This document shows, one piece after another, positions 17,133-26,535 of a DNA stretch of 56,086 nucleotides (positions are counted from its first letter, which is position 1; every line of letters begins with the position of its first letter). The notes below the pieces were generated by a model. The model was not told the DNA's origin. It did not search any database and saw nothing but the letters and a program-made list of their open reading frames with translations. Both the position numbers and the translations under genes were made by a program. The DNA comes from an uncultured Desulfuromonadales bacterium (lineage in GTDB: Bacteria > Desulfobacterota > Desulfuromonadia > Geobacterales > Pseudopelobacteraceae), in assembly GCA_903868145.1 (NCBI GenBank), contig CAIPTY010000044.1, forward strand, positions 1 to 56,086. Direction: 5' to 3'.

Positions 17133-17869
17133 ACAAACCTACCGACCTCATTCTGCCGCATGGCGGCTACCGAAAACTGCGCAGCTTTGTTGTGTCACTG
17201 GCGGCATACGACGGTACGGTTATCTTCTGCAATCGCTTTATTGACAAGCGTTCGCGCACTAACGACCAGATGGTTCAGGCGGCTCGCAGCGGGGTGCAGA
17301 ACATTGCCGAAGGCTCACTGGCATCGGGAACATCCAAGAAGACCGAACTGAAACTAACCAGCGTCGCTCGCGCCAGCCTGGGCGAGTTGATCCGCGACTA
17401 TGAAGACTATCTGCGGCAAAATAACCTGGAAATCTGGGAGAAAAATTCAGCGAGGGTGTTGGCAATGAGAGGGCGGCTTGCAGGCAAGATCAAAAAGCCT
17501 TCCGACCGGTCTGACAAGTCAGACTTGTCTGAAGGCATTTGTCAGACTGACTTGTCTGAAAGCTCTGACTTTGATGAGCCTCTACTGTCGGCACTTTGCG
17601 CCCTGAAAACTACCACCGCTGAAGTCAGCGCCAATATTCTGCTTTGCCTGACTCATCAGGCAACGTTTCTGCTTGCCCGTCAGATGGAGCGTCTGGAAAA
17701 AGATTTTGTCGAAAAAGGCGGGTTTACTGAACGACTGTACAGCTATCGCAAGGAACATCGCGGAGCTGGAAAAATTAAGGAAGAAGAGTCTGACTATAAG
17801 CCTTCAGACGAGTCTGACTTGTCCGACTTGTCTGAAAGCCTTTGTCAGAGCGACTTCTCAGAGTTTTAG
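17129..17869 (+). CDS. Four-helix-bundle protein with two SD-repeat tracts
   Basis: A 246-residue protein whose N-terminal half (about 10-125) matches the four-helix-bundle (23S rRNA intervening-sequence-protein-like) family, with NRFIDKRSRTNDQMVQAARSG and NIAEGS. A short C-terminal helical part follows (about 150-235). Two copies of the SD-rich module interrupt it: SDRSDKSDLSEGICQTD near 126-142 and SDESDLSDLSESLCQSD at the very end. Its function in a restriction operon is unknown. It overlaps hsdS by 4 nt and is 7 nt from hsdR, so it is co-translated with them. Confidence 0.85.
   Translation: MNKPTDLILPHGGYRKLRSFVVSLAAYDGTVIFCNRFIDKRSRTNDQMVQAARSGVQNIAEGSLASGTSKKTELKLTSVARASLGELIRDYEDYLRQNNLEIWEKNSARVLAMRGRLAGKIKKPSDRSDKSDLSEGICQTDLSESSDFDEPLLSALCALKTTTAEVSANILLCLTHQATFLLARQMERLEKDFVEKGGFTERLYSYRKEHRGAGKIKEEESDYKPSDESDLSDLSESLCQSDFSEF
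17501..17572 (+). repeat. Repeat module, copy 3 (inside the four-helix-bundle gene)
   Basis: TCCGACCGGTCTGACAAG leads into the palindrome TCAGACTTGTCTGA (17519-17532), then AAGGCATTTGTCAGACTGAC and a second TTGTCTGAAAGC. It is read in the same frame as the copies in hsdS and upstream of hsdM. Confidence 0.85.
17801..17866 (+). repeat. Repeat module, copy 4 (3' end of the four-helix-bundle gene)
   Basis: The core TCAGACGAGTCTGA (17804-17817) is followed by TTGTCCGACTTGTCTGAAAG and then CCTTTGTCAGAG. The left arm AAGCCTTCAGACGAGTC can pair with the right arm GACTTGTCTGAAAGCCTT, so the RNA could form a long hairpin just before the hsdR ribosome binding site. Confidence 0.85.
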
Positions 17870-17876
17870 GAGCCTT

Positions 17877-20800
17877 ATGACCCTCCACAAAGAAATCAAC
17901 TTCGAAAACGACCTCTGTAACCACCTCTCTGCCAACGGCTGGCTTCATGCCGAAGGTGATTCTGCCAGCTACTCCCGTGTTCACGCTCTTTTTCCTGCTG
18001 ATGTCATCGCCTGGGTACAAACCACCCAACCGAAAGCCTGGGAAACATTGGCCAAAAATCAGGGCGCAGTGGCAGAGGGAACTCTGCTGGATCGTATCCG
18101 CAAACAGCTTGACGACCGTGGTACATTGGACGTGCTGCGTCACGGTATTGAACTGCTGGGGCTGCGCCAACCGTTGCAACTGGCCCAGTTTAAGCCTGCC
18201 TTGGCCATGAATCCTGACCTGCAGGCCAAATACGCCGCCAACCGTCTGCGGGTAATCCGGCAGGTAAAATACTCAGTCCATAATGAAAACAGCATCGACC
18301 TGGTTCTATTCCTCAACGGTATCCCGGTTGCCACGGTGGAGCTGAAAAGCAACTTCACCCAGTCGGTGCAGGATGCGGTAAATCAATACCGCTTTGACCG
18401 CCACCCGCGTCCGAAAGGGCAAAACGGCGCTGAACCGCTACTGGATTTCCCCCGAGGTGCGCTGGTGCATTTTGCGGTGAGTAATTCCGAAGTGATGATG
18501 ACCACTCACTTGCAGGGGACAACCACAAAATTCCTCCCCTTCAATAAGGGGGATGATGGCGCAGCGGGCAATCCGCCCAATGAGCAGGGACACCGCACCG
18601 CATATTTGTGGGAACAGGTCTGGGAACGCGAGAGCTGGCTGGAGATCATCGGTCGTTATCTGGTAACAAAACGCAACAGCATGAAACAGATGGCCGGCGT
18701 TATCTTCCCTCGCTTTCATCAACTGGACGCCACTCGGAAATTGCTCGCAACAGTCCTTGAAGAAGGAGCCGGACATAAATATCTAATTCAACACTCTGCC
18801 GGTTCCGGAAAAACCAATTCAATCGCCTGGACCGCCCATTTTCTTGCCGGTATTCACGATGCCGATAACAAGAAAATGTTTGACACAGTGTTGGTTGTCT
18901 CCGACCGGACGGTATTGGATGACCAGTTGCAGGAAGCGATCTTTGACTTTGAACGCACCGTCGGCGTGGTTGCCACCATCACCGGGGAAAGCGCCAGTAA
19001 GAGCGGTGAGCTGGCCAAGGCTCTCTCCGGACGCAAGAAGATTGTTGTCTGTACCATCCAAACCTTCCCCTTTGCTCTTAAAGCTGTTCAGGAGCTGGCA
19101 GCAACTGAAGGAAAACGCTTTGCCGTGATTGCTGATGAGGCCCACAGCTCCCAGACCGGAGAAGCTGCCTCCAAGCTCAAGGCGGTTCTGTCTGCTGAAG
19201 AACTGAAGGATCTGAAAGACGGCGGCGAGATCAGCACCGAGGACATTCTGGTTGCCCGGATGGCGGCTCGGGCCAATGATGCGGGAATCACCTACGTTGC
19301 CTTTACTGCCACACCCAAGGCTAAAACCTTGGAGCTGTTCGGTAGACTCCCGAACCCCAAACTCCCAGCTAGTAAAGACAACCTTCCTGCCGCCTTTCAT
19401 GTGTACTCAATGCGGCAGGCAATTGAAGAGGGTTTCATACTGGATGTGCTGAAGAATTACACCCCCTACAACCTGGCTTTCAAGCTGGCCACCGGTGGCA
19501 AAGAACTGGATCAGACAGAGGTTGAACGGGATGAAGCTCTGAAGGGGATCATGCGCTGGGTACGGCTTCATCCGTACAACATCAGCCAGAAGGTGCAGAT
19601 CGTAGTGGAACATTTTCGTGAGAACGTGGCACCACTCCTCAACGGTCAGGCCAAAGCTATGGTAGTTGTCGGCAGCCGTCTTGAAGCGGTGCGCTGGAAG
19701 ATTGCGCTTGATAAATACATCAAGAGCCAGAAGGGGTGCAAGGTCAGCACTCTTGTGGCATTTTCCGGCGATGTGAACGATAAGGAGTCCGGTCCCGATC
19801 CTTTCAACGAAACCAGTAAAACACTCAATCCGAACCTGAAGGGGCGCGATATTCGCAAAGCTTTTGATACCGAAGAGTATCAGATACTGCTGGTTGCCAA
19901 CAAATTCCAGACAGGTTTTGATCAGCCGCTTTTGTGCGGAATGTACGTGGATAAGCGTCTGGCAGGTATTCAGGCTGTACAGACCCTTTCCCGTCTGAAC
20001 CGTGCCCATCCCGGCAAGGAGACCACCTATATTCTTGATTTTGTCAATGACCCGGCAGAAGTGCTGGCCTCTTTCAAGCCGTATTACCAGACGGCAGAGC
20101 TGGCGGGATTCACCGATCCGAACCTGGTGTATGATCTTAGGGCAAAACTGGATGCAACCGGCAATTATGATGACAACGAGGTTGAGCGGGTTGTCACAGT
20201 CGAGATGAATCCCACGGCACGTCAGGCCGAACTATCCGCCGCATTGGAGCCGGTTGCCGACCGACTGCTGAGGCGCTATAAGGCTGCTTATGAAAGACTG
20301 AAGGCGGCGCAAGCGATGAAAGATAAAGTCGCCGAAAAGAAAGCCAGGGCAGAGCTTGATGCGCTGATCCTGTTTAAACGCAATCTGGGATCATTTCAGC
20401 GGGTATATTCTTTCCTGTCACAGATATTTGACTACGGCAATACCGCAATTGAGAAGCGGGCCATCTTCTATCGGCGTCTGCTCCCTCTGTTGGATTTCGG
20501 GAGCGAACGTGAAGGGGTGGATCTCTCCAAGGTAATTCTCACTCATCACAAACTGAAGGATGAGGGCACACGTGATCTGCCGCTGGGAGCCGGTGAAAAG
20601 CTGAAACCGCTTACTGACACCGGTGGCGGTCAGATACGTGAGAAGGATAAAGTCTGGTTGGGCGTGATAATTGCCAAGGTAAATGAAATTTTCGGCAGTG
20701 ACACCACCGATGGCGATAAGCTTGCATGGCTTAACACCAAAAAAGAGAAGCTGTTGGAAAAGGATGTGCTGGTGCAGCAGGCACTTTCCAATACCGAGGA

Positions 20801-20984
20801 GCAATTTGCTGGATCTCCAGATCTGCAGAAGTTTTTCATGGATGCCCTGATTGAAAGCTATTCCGCTCAGAACGCTCTTGACCGGGCGGCGCTGAATTCT
20901 CCGGCGATTCAGGCAGATGTGCTGCACCTTTTGCTAGGACCGGCGCGGTTGTGGGAATCGCTGAGGGAGCGATCTTTGAGATGA
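17877..20984 (+). CDS. hsdR: Type I restriction endonuclease subunit R
   Basis: A 1035-residue translocase/nuclease. The N-terminal PDDEXK nuclease domain shows an [19 protein letters not shown] core (about 140-157). The helicase region has Walker [10 protein letters not shown] (about 305-313) and the DEAH box ADEAHSSQ (about 418-425), then motifs such as [15 protein letters not shown] and a C-terminal helical domain that joins the methylase core. It cuts DNA after ATP-driven translocation when the recognition site is unmethylated. The frame extends upstream, but the ATG at 17877 has an AGGAG site and agrees with family starts. Its stop overlaps the cobB start by 4 nt. Confidence 0.96.
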   Translation: MTLHKEINFENDLCNHLSANGWLHAEGDSASYSRVHALFPADVIAWVQTTQPKAWETLAKNQGAVAEGTLLDRIRKQLDDRGTLDVLRHGIELLGLRQPLQLAQFKPALAMNPDLQAKYAANRLRVIRQVKYSVHNENSIDLVLFLNGIPVATVELKSNFTQSVQDAVNQYRFDRHPRPKGQNGAEPLLDFPRGALVHFAVSNSEVMMTTHLQGTTTKFLPFNKGDDGAAGNPPNEQGHRTAYLWEQVWERESWLEIIGRYLVTKRNSMKQMAGVIFPRFHQLDATRKLLATVLEEGAGHKYLIQHSAGSGKTNSIAWTAHFLAGIHDADNKKMFDTVLVVSDRTVLDDQLQEAIFDFERTVGVVATITGESASKSGELAKALSGRKKIVVCTIQTFPFALKAVQELAATEGKRFAVIADEAHSSQTGEAASKLKAVLSAEELKDLKDGGEISTEDILVARMAARANDAGITYVAFTATPKAKTLELFGRLPNPKLPASKDNLPAAFHVYSMRQAIEEGFILDVLKNYTPYNLAFKLATGGKELDQTEVERDEALKGIMRWVRLHPYNISQKVQIVVEHFRENVAPLLNGQAKAMVVVGSRLEAVRWKIALDKYIKSQKGCKVSTLVAFSGDVNDKESGPDPFNETSKTLNPNLKGRDIRKAFDTEEYQILLVANKFQTGFDQPLLCGMYVDKRLAGIQAVQTLSRLNRAHPGKETTYILDFVNDPAEVLASFKPYYQTAELAGFTDPNLVYDLRAKLDATGNYDDNEVERVVTVEMNPTARQAELSAALEPVADRLLRRYKAAYERLKAAQAMKDKVAEKKARAELDALILFKRNLGSFQRVYSFLSQIFDYGNTAIEKRAIFYRRLLPLLDFGSEREGVDLSKVILTHHKLKDEGTRDLPLGAGEKLKPLTDTGGGQIREKDKVWLGVIIAKVNEIFGSDTTDGDKLAWLNTKKEKLLEKDVLVQQALSNTEEQFAGSPDLQKFFMDALIESYSAQNALDRAALNSPAIQADVLHLLLGPARLWESLRERSLR

Positions 20985-22390
20985 AACTACACGGTTTCCT
21001 GATAGCCGCACCCCAGAGCGGCAGTGGCAAGACCACCGTAAGTCTGGCGATTATGGCGGCGCTTGTGCGTCGTGGCATGCTGGTGGCCCCTTTCAAGTGC
21101 GGCCCCGATTTTATCGATCCGGGTTACCACCAAGTGATCACCGGCAACGCTTCGATCAACCTGGATGGCTGGATGTGCGCTGAAGAATTTGTGCTTAACA
21201 GCTTTCAGACAAGTCTGACTGGTCAGAAAAATCAGACAATCGCTGTCATCGAAGGAGCCATGGGCCTGTTCGATGGTTTGGGTGCTTCCAGCAGAGAAGG
21301 CAGCAGCGCCCAGATTGCGGGCATTACCGGTGTCCCGGTGGTGCTTGTGGTCAACGTCCGTGGCATGGCGGGCAGCGTTGCAGCGCTAGTCAGGGGGTTT
21401 GCCGGTTTTGATCCGCAGGTCGGGCTGGCCGGTGTGATCTTCAACAATGTGGGCAGCGAGTCTCACGGATTACTCCTGCGTGAGGCACTGGCAGCGACAC
21501 TGCCGGAGTTGCCGGTGTTCGGTTGTATCCTGCGTGATGATTCACTGTCGATTCCTTCGCGGCACCTGGGACTGGTTACGGCTGACGATAACCCGTTGTC
21601 AGAGAATTTTATTGACCGTCTGGCGGAGATGGCGGAGAGATGCCTGGATCTGGACCGATTGTGCCAGCTCCAAATCACCCCCGCCACCCCTTTTGCGAGG
21701 CGAAGTACGTTTGCGTGCGAGGTTTCTACTCCCACCTTTGTAATTGGAATTCGCATCGCCGTGGCCCGGGATGCCGCCTTCTGTTTCTGCTACGCGGACA
21801 ACCTGCGACTTTTACAGGAAGCAGGTGCAGAGATAGTTTTCTTTTCGCCGCTTGACGATACCAAATTGCCCGCACATATACAGGGCATCTACCTGCCGGG
21901 CGGCTATCCCGAATTATATGTCGAACAACTGACAGCCAATACGGGTATGCGCAACGCCATCCGCAGGGCGGTTGACGATGATATGCCGGTCTATGCCGAG
22001 TGTGGCGGTCTGATCTATCTGACGGAAGGGATGGAGGAGGGCGCTGATTTTGTCGGCATTTTTCCGGTTCGGGCCAGGATGCTGACGAAACGGAAGGCAC
22101 TGGGGTATCGCCAGATTGAGATCTGTGCCGACAGTATCCTTGGTATTGCCGGAACGGTTGCCAGGGGGCATGAATTCCACTATTCCGAGATCAGTCCCAT
22201 GCCTCAACACCTTGATCGCACCTTCAAAATCACGCGGCGCGGCGAGGACCTGGGACTGGAAGGGTATTGCCACCGCAACTGCCTGGCCACCTATATCCAC
22301 CTGCACTTCGGGAGCAATCCGGATATTGCGGCCGGGTTTGTACGTTCCTGCAGAAACTATGTAAGCCCTGGGGAAGTGAGCGTATCATGA
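20981..22390 (+). CDS. cobB: Cobyrinate a,c-diamide synthase
   Basis: A 469-residue CobB/CbiA glutamine amidotransferase that amidates the a and c side chains of cobyrinate in cobalamin synthesis, using ATP and glutamine. It has a P-loop-like [14 protein letters not shown] (about 9-22), [24 protein letters not shown], the glutaminase nucleophile in YAECGGL (about 341) and a C-terminal GHEFHYSE histidine motif. A repeat copy lies at 21205 in its ATPase domain, in a frame different from the other copies. The ATGA overlap with hsdR means it may be expressed from the restriction operon. cbiM follows with another ATGA overlap. Confidence 0.95.
   Translation: MKLHGFLIAAPQSGSGKTTVSLAIMAALVRRGMLVAPFKCGPDFIDPGYHQVITGNASINLDGWMCAEEFVLNSFQTSLTGQKNQTIAVIEGAMGLFDGLGASSREGSSAQIAGITGVPVVLVVNVRGMAGSVAALVRGFAGFDPQVGLAGVIFNNVGSESHGLLLREALAATLPELPVFGCILRDDSLSIPSRHLGLVTADDNPLSENFIDRLAEMAERCLDLDRLCQLQITPATPFARRSTFACEVSTPTFVIGIRIAVARDAAFCFCYADNLRLLQEAGAEIVFFSPLDDTKLPAHIQGIYLPGGYPELYVEQLTANTGMRNAIRRAVDDDMPVYAECGGLIYLTEGMEEGADFVGIFPVRARMLTKRKALGYRQIEICADSILGIAGTVARGHEFHYSEISPMPQHLDRTFKITRRGEDLGLEGYCHRNCLATYIHLHFGSNPDIAAGFVRSCRNYVSPGEVSVS
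21205..21240 (+). repeat. Repeat module, copy 5 (inside cobB)
   Basis: The core TCAGACAAGTCTGA (21205-21218) is followed by CTGGTCAGAAAAATCAGACA. In cobB it is read as [12 protein letters not shown], a different frame from the SDxSD copies, between the substrate-binding segment and the [11 protein letters not shown] motif. It marks the downstream edge of the repeat distribution. Confidence 0.8.
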
Positions 22391-23139
22391 AGTACCATGG
22401 CATCTTCCTGCTGTCAGTTGTTCTGTCAGTTGTTTTGTCGCCATCCTCTGCAGTCGCCATGCATATTTCCGAAGGGATTCTGCCGTTTTCATGGGCTTTG
22501 TTCTGGTTTGCGGCCTCGTTACCGTTTCTGGCAGCGGGCCTGCGCACCCTGACCCGCCGCTCGGAGGCGGATCTCTCCAGCAAACCGCTGGTGGGTATGG
22601 TCGCAGCGGTAGTGTTCGTCATCTCCTGCATGCCGGTACCGGTGCCGCTGGCCGGTACCTGTTCCCACCCCTGCGGCACCGGTCTGGCTGCGATCCTGCT
22701 GGGCCCGACGCTTGGCGTTGTTGTCGCAGCGGTAGCGTTGCTGATCCAGGCCCTCTTCCTGTCGCATGGCGGGCTTTCCACGTGGGGTGCAAACCTTTTC
22801 GCCATGGGGGTACTTGGTTCATTCTCCGGTTATATCGTATTCCGTGGGTTGCGTGCCTGCGGGGTCAGTCTGGTTGTTGCTGCATTCGTGGCCGGGGTTG
22901 CAGCCGACTGGGCGACATATGCCGGCACCGCTCTTATCATGGCAGCCGGAATACGGGGGAACAGCGAATTCTGGCCGCTGGCCGGTAAAATAGCACTTGC
23001 GTTTGTACCGACACAGCTCCCGCTTGGGATCATCGAAGGCGCCATTACGGCTGGCATGATTTCGCTCCTGAGCAGAAAACGACCGGATCTGCTGGCCAGG
23101 ACAGCCATGTCAGGAATCGAGCAGGGGGCGCGATTATGA
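22387..23139 (+). CDS. cbiM: Cobalt/nickel ECF transporter substrate-binding subunit CbiM
   Basis: A 250-residue membrane protein with a signal peptide (about 1-24) followed by the family start MHISEGILP, whose N-terminal His binds the metal after processing. About six further helices follow. The segment [19 protein letters not shown] carries the conserved loop of CbiM proteins. It brings in Co2+ (or Ni2+), which the cobalamin genes, the [NiFe] hydrogenase or LarA could use. The ATG at 22387 overlaps the cobB stop. Energising subunits CbiQ and CbiO are not in the window. Confidence 0.93.
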   Translation: MKYHGIFLLSVVLSVVLSPSSAVAMHISEGILPFSWALFWFAASLPFLAAGLRTLTRRSEADLSSKPLVGMVAAVVFVISCMPVPVPLAGTCSHPCGTGLAAILLGPTLGVVVAAVALLIQALFLSHGGLSTWGANLFAMGVLGSFSGYIVFRGLRACGVSLVVAAFVAGVAADWATYAGTALIMAAGIRGNSEFWPLAGKIALAFVPTQLPLGIIEGAITAGMISLLSRKRPDLLARTAMSGIEQGARL

Positions 23140-23441
23140 AGGTCATGCGATTGGCGGTGATATGGGCGCTGCTCCTCTTCTGCTGGGTGGCTGATGCGTC
23201 GTGCGCCGAAGAAAAATGGCCGGGTATTGACGAGGCGGTTGTCAAGAAAATTGCGCGGGATCATGGCCGTGAAGCGCGAAAACCGCTGATCGACACCGGA
23301 GAGGGAGACCTGCAACTGTTCGTTTTTCTCGCGGCCGGGGCCGTGGGTGGCTTTATTGCCGGATATTACTGGAGAGTGCTGCTGGAGGGAAAGAGCAGGT
23401 TGAACAAGGGGCCTACAGATAACACGTCGACTAAAACCTGA
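23136..23441 (+). CDS. CbiN-like small membrane protein
   Basis: A 101-residue protein with a signal peptide (about 1-24) and one membrane helix (about 62-82, LFVFLAAGAVGGFIAGYYW). The short periplasmic stretch between them includes PGIDEAVVKKIARDHGREARKPLID. This plan and the position directly after cbiM (4-nt overlap) match the small accessory subunit CbiN or its analogues, which help metal loading into CbiM. Primary sequence similarity to classical CbiN is not obvious to me. Its 3' end overlaps the convergent tusA-like gene by 11 nt. Confidence 0.7.
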   Translation: MKVMRLAVIWALLLFCWVADASCAEEKWPGIDEAVVKKIARDHGREARKPLIDTGEGDLQLFVFLAAGAVGGFIAGYYWRVLLEGKSRLNKGPTDNTSTKT

Positions 23442-23655
23442 TCTGTACCCGTTTTTTCCCCTCACCCTCATTTTTGCACCACAGCAGCGTTTTTTTTGCA
23501 CGGGAGCACCAATCGCGCACGTCCTGTTCAAACGTCGGACAGTCGGCGAGCACTTCCATGGTGTCACCAGCGTGCATCTTGGTGGCCAGCACCGTAATCT
23601 TCAATGTCGGCTGAGGGCACTTGAGTCCCAGGCAGTCAAGGGTTTGCGTTGGCAT
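23431..23655 (-). CDS. TusA-family sulfurtransferase-like protein
   Basis: A 74-residue protein with the TusA/SirA fold pattern and the CPxP motif (Cys13-Pro-Gln-Pro) after DCLGLK. Family members carry sulfur as a persulfide on this cysteine, for tRNA thiolation, molybdenum cofactor or selenium/sulfur metabolism. Extra cysteines (Cys38, Cys49, Cys59) are present. It is the last gene of the minus-strand hydrogenase/Hdr cluster, 36 nt after mvhD, which suggests a link to redox or sulfur transfer there. The ribosome binding site is AAAGGAGA, 6 nt before ATG. Confidence 0.85.
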   Translation of the reverse strand: MPTQTLDCLGLKCPQPTLKITVLATKMHAGDTMEVLADCPTFEQDVRDWCSRAKKTLLWCKNEGEGKKRVQIRF

Positions 23656-23691
23656 ATCGTCGAATCTCCTTTAATGAGATAGGGAAACATA

Positions 23692-24135
23692 TCAGATTTG
23701 TGACACCTTCGCTACAAAATCGCGGGTCATCTGTGAAAATTTTTCCGCCTCGGCAGCAGAAACATAGGCGAAGCTGAAACGAAGGGGATTGATACCCAGT
23801 TGCGGCAGCATCCGCTCCAGAAGCTCCCCCCGGCAGAAAGCCCGCAGATTGCCTTCCTTGTAATGGCAATCGCCGGGATGGCAGGCAAGCACCATGACAC
23901 CGTCAGCTCCCTTCTGAAAGGCCTCAAGTATCAAGGCAGGTTCAACCCTTCCGGAGCACATTACCCGGATGACCGACAGCTCAGACGGCACCGGAAGCTG
24001 ACCCGCGCCCGCCTTGTCAGCCCCGGCGTAGGAACACCAGGTACAGAGAAACGCCACCACTTTGACCGGCCTGGTCGCGCGCTCGTCAGATATCGCCGGT
24101 TGTTTCAGATCGATCGGGCTGGTCTGGCAGCTCAT
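23692..24135 (-). CDS. mvhD: MvhD-type hydrogenase iron-sulfur subunit
   Basis: A 147-residue protein of the MvhD/FrhD family, a small [2Fe-2S] protein that passes electrons from an Mvh hydrogenase to HdrA. Conserved cysteines appear in order: FLCTWCSYAGAD (about 30-41), RVMCSGRVEP (about 57-66) and LACHPGDCHYKEGN (about 82-95). An N-terminal extension of about 25 residues precedes the domain. Its ATG overlaps the hdrA stop by 4 nt. The position next to hdrA and the hydrogenase subunits supports the role. Confidence 0.93.
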   Translation of the reverse strand: MSCQTSPIDLKQPAISDERATRPVKVVAFLCTWCSYAGADKAGAGQLPVPSELSVIRVMCSGRVEPALILEAFQKGADGVMVLACHPGDCHYKEGNLRAFCRGELLERMLPQLGINPLRFSFAYVSAAEAEKFSQMTRDFVAKVSQI

Positions 24136-26060
24136 GACAGCACCCCCTCAAGTTCGGCGCGCAGCATTTCCCGGGTAAACCCGCGTCCGCTGATAGCCCC
24201 TGAAGGACAGGCGGCAACACAGGTCCCGCAACCCCGGCAGAGAATATCGGAAATGTCCGAAATCTTTTCACGATCATTCCAGCTGATTGCCTTGTAGGGG
24301 CAGAGCGGGATGCAGGTTCTGCAACCGGCGCAGATAGTGGCATCCACAACCGCAACCTGCGGATCGACCACCAGATCCCGGCCTTCCACCAGTTCCGAAA
24401 GCGCCAGCCCGGCAGCTGCCGTCCCGGTTGCAAACGCCGCACGGATGTCATCAGGGCCACGGCAGGAACCTGCCAGATAGATGCCCTTCACGGACGTCTC
24501 ACAGGAACCGGACAGAGGGTGCAGTTGTGACGCAAAACCGGCCTGGTCGGTATCAAGCTCCAAAAGGGCTGTAATTATCGATGTGCCACTCCCCGGCGTT
24601 ACCGGTCGCATCAGCACGATCATCTCCGCCGACGCGCCGTTGCCGGAAGCGTTGCAGACGATGCGCCTGTCCGCACCTGATCCACTGACCGTAAGGGAAC
24701 TCATCCCGGCATAACGGACAACGGAACTTCCATCCTGATGGAACTGCCGACCCGCCTCGACGCCGGGTATAACCTGCTCCCGCACCAGACGGGTCACGAC
24801 AATTCCGGACGCTTTGAGTTGCGCCAGGTGGGCGAATTTTATGGCCGCGCGACAGCAGGTGCCAGAGCAGTAGGGCGCTTCAGAGGGATCGAGGGAACCG
24901 GCGCAGTGGATTATAACCAGGGAGCGGGGAATGGTTGCGACACTGGTGAGAAGCTCACCGCCGGTCGGCCCGTTCATGGCTAGTAACCGCTCAAAGCTGT
25001 AGCCGGTGTGCACATTGTCAAGCCCCGAAAAGAGGGGGGGAACGTCCTGTTTTTCCACTGAACCGGTAGCCAGAATGATGGCACCGGCCTGGATGGTTAT
25101 CTCCCGTCCGGCATCAGCGAAGTCAAGCGAACCTTCCACCGGGCAGGCGCTGACACAGGCTTCACACTCCTCTCCCCGAAGGCGCAGACAGCTTTCCGGA
25201 TCGATGTAAGGCAGGTTGGGCAGCGCCCCGGCAAAGGGTGCGTCTACCGCCGACAGGTTGCCCGAGCCGTTCCAGGGATGAGGGCGTTGGGCGGGACAGG
25301 CAGCGGCACATTCCATGCAGCCGATGCAGAGAGCGGAATTGATGAAGCGGGGGCGCTGCCGCACCGTCAGGTTCCAGTTGCCGAACTGTCCCGTAACTGA
25401 GGTCAACCCGGCCATGGTCAGCAGGCTGACGCGACCGCTGCCACTGCCGTGGAGCAGTTCGCCCATGATCGGCTCCAGCAGGCAGGGGCCGCAATCAAGA
25501 TTGGGAAACAGTTCTTCGAAACGAACCGGCAGGCCACCGATGAACGGTTCTTTCTCGATCAGGGTCACCTCTCTGCCGGCCTTTGCCAGGGTCAGAGCTG
25601 CCTGCATACCGGCCGGTCCGGCGCCGATAACGGCAACCCCCGTTTTCACCGGCACCGATCGCTCGCTGAGCGGTTCATGGCGCTGGACGCGATTCAGGGC
25701 TGCGGCCAGCAGGCGGGCGGCTTTGCTGGCAGCCTGAACAGGGTCTTCCGTCACCCAGACCACCTGCTCACGCACATTGACCATCTGCAGAAAGTAGGGA
25801 TTGATGCCTGCATCTTTCAGGAGTGCCCGGAAGGTGCCTTCGTGTTCGCGGGGTGAGCAGGCCGCCACGACCACCCGGTCGGGCTGCTCCTGTTTCAGGC
25901 AGGTTATCAGATGTTCCCGGCTGTCAAAGCCGCAAGCCAGTTCATCAGTCATGAAAACCGGGCGGACGGGATGGTTCTCCAATAACCGACGAACCGTATC
26001 CCAGTCGATTTTTTCAGTGATGATTCCGCTGCAGGTGCAAAGAATGACGACGGTCTTCAT
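24132..26060 (-). CDS. hdrA: HdrA-like FAD/iron-sulfur electron-transfer subunit
   Basis: A 642-residue flavoprotein of the heterodisulfide reductase A family. An N-terminal Cys-containing domain (CTCSG near 8-12, CSPREHEGTF near 69-78) is followed by the FAD-binding GAGPAG (146-151). Two internal cysteine sets come next (Cys245/248/251/255 and 291/299/302/306), then a C-terminal pair of ferredoxin motifs (Cys577/580/583/587 and 608/611/614/618). In methanogens HdrA bifurcates electrons between a heterodisulfide and ferredoxin. No HdrB or HdrC is in this cluster, so the acceptor here is open. It is translationally coupled on both sides. Confidence 0.93.
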   Translation of the reverse strand: MKTVVILCTCSGIITEKIDWDTVRRLLENHPVRPVFMTDELACGFDSREHLITCLKQEQPDRVVVAACSPREHEGTFRALLKDAGINPYFLQMVNVREQVVWVTEDPVQAASKAARLLAAALNRVQRHEPLSERSVPVKTGVAVIGAGPAGMQAALTLAKAGREVTLIEKEPFIGGLPVRFEELFPNLDCGPCLLEPIMGELLHGSGSGRVSLLTMAGLTSVTGQFGNWNLTVRQRPRFINSALCIGCMECAAACPAQRPHPWNGSGNLSAVDAPFAGALPNLPYIDPESCLRLRGEECEACVSACPVEGSLDFADAGREITIQAGAIILATGSVEKQDVPPLFSGLDNVHTGYSFERLLAMNGPTGGELLTSVATIPRSLVIIHCAGSLDPSEAPYCSGTCCRAAIKFAHLAQLKASGIVVTRLVREQVIPGVEAGRQFHQDGSSVVRYAGMSSLTVSGSGADRRIVCNASGNGASAEMIVLMRPVTPGSGTSIITALLELDTDQAGFASQLHPLSGSCETSVKGIYLAGSCRGPDDIRAAFATGTAAAGLALSELVEGRDLVVDPQVAVVDATICAGCRTCIPLCPYKAISWNDREKISDISDILCRGCGTCVAACPSGAISGRGFTREMLRAELEGVLS

Positions 26061-26533
26061 GACATCTCCCGTTGCCCGGATTGAAAATCACCAGCCAGGA
26101 TTTCCCTGACAGCAGAGCAGGCCCCGACCAGCGCAGCCTGGACCGGTGCGGTTAGCTGTTCGCTGAATGTGGTCACATCCCCGGCAGTAATGGCCACCAG
26201 ATGGATATGTTCATTGGCGGGAAGACTCAGCCCCATCGCCCTGCCCATGGCAAGTGCCTGGGTCAGGGTGCAGTCGTGCCCGCACGAGGCGTTACGGCTG
26301 TGGTTTTCCACTCCGCTTACGACCACCTCGCCCGGTTCACGACGGACATCGACAAGGGCATCGACGATAACCGCCCGCCGGGTTCCGGCCAGTTCCTCAA
26401 GCAGCAGCATCCCACCGGCGTGAGATTCGACGAGCCGGACGCCGTCACAGCCCTGCCGGACAAGCTCCCGGACAACGCGGGGACCAACGCTGTCGTCTGT
26501 CAGAAATGGCGATCCGAGTCCTATCACTATCAC
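26057..26533 (-). CDS. Hydrogenase maturation endopeptidase
   Basis: A 158-residue protein of the HyaD/HycI/HoxW family, nickel-dependent proteases that remove the C-terminal tail of the [NiFe] large subunit after metal insertion. It has GLGSPFLTDDSVGP (about 5-18), a D-containing VIVDALVDV segment near 55 and a C-terminal His-containing HLVAIT strand. It lies 2 nt after the large-subunit gene and overlaps hdrA by 4 nt. The large subunit has a 25-residue tail after its DPCxxCxxH motif, a matching substrate. Confidence 0.92.
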   Translation of the reverse strand: MIVIGLGSPFLTDDSVGPRVVRELVRQGCDGVRLVESHAGGMLLLEELAGTRRAVIVDALVDVRREPGEVVVSGVENHSRNASCGHDCTLTQALAMGRAMGLSLPANEHIHLVAITAGDVTTFSEQLTAPVQAALVGACSAVREILAGDFQSGQREMS

Positions 26534-26535
26534 CG

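Noticed and set aside
17673-17876. Extended hsdR start inside the four-helix-bundle gene
   Set aside because: The ATG at 17877 has AGGAG and the family start; the extension is a shadow of the upstream gene.
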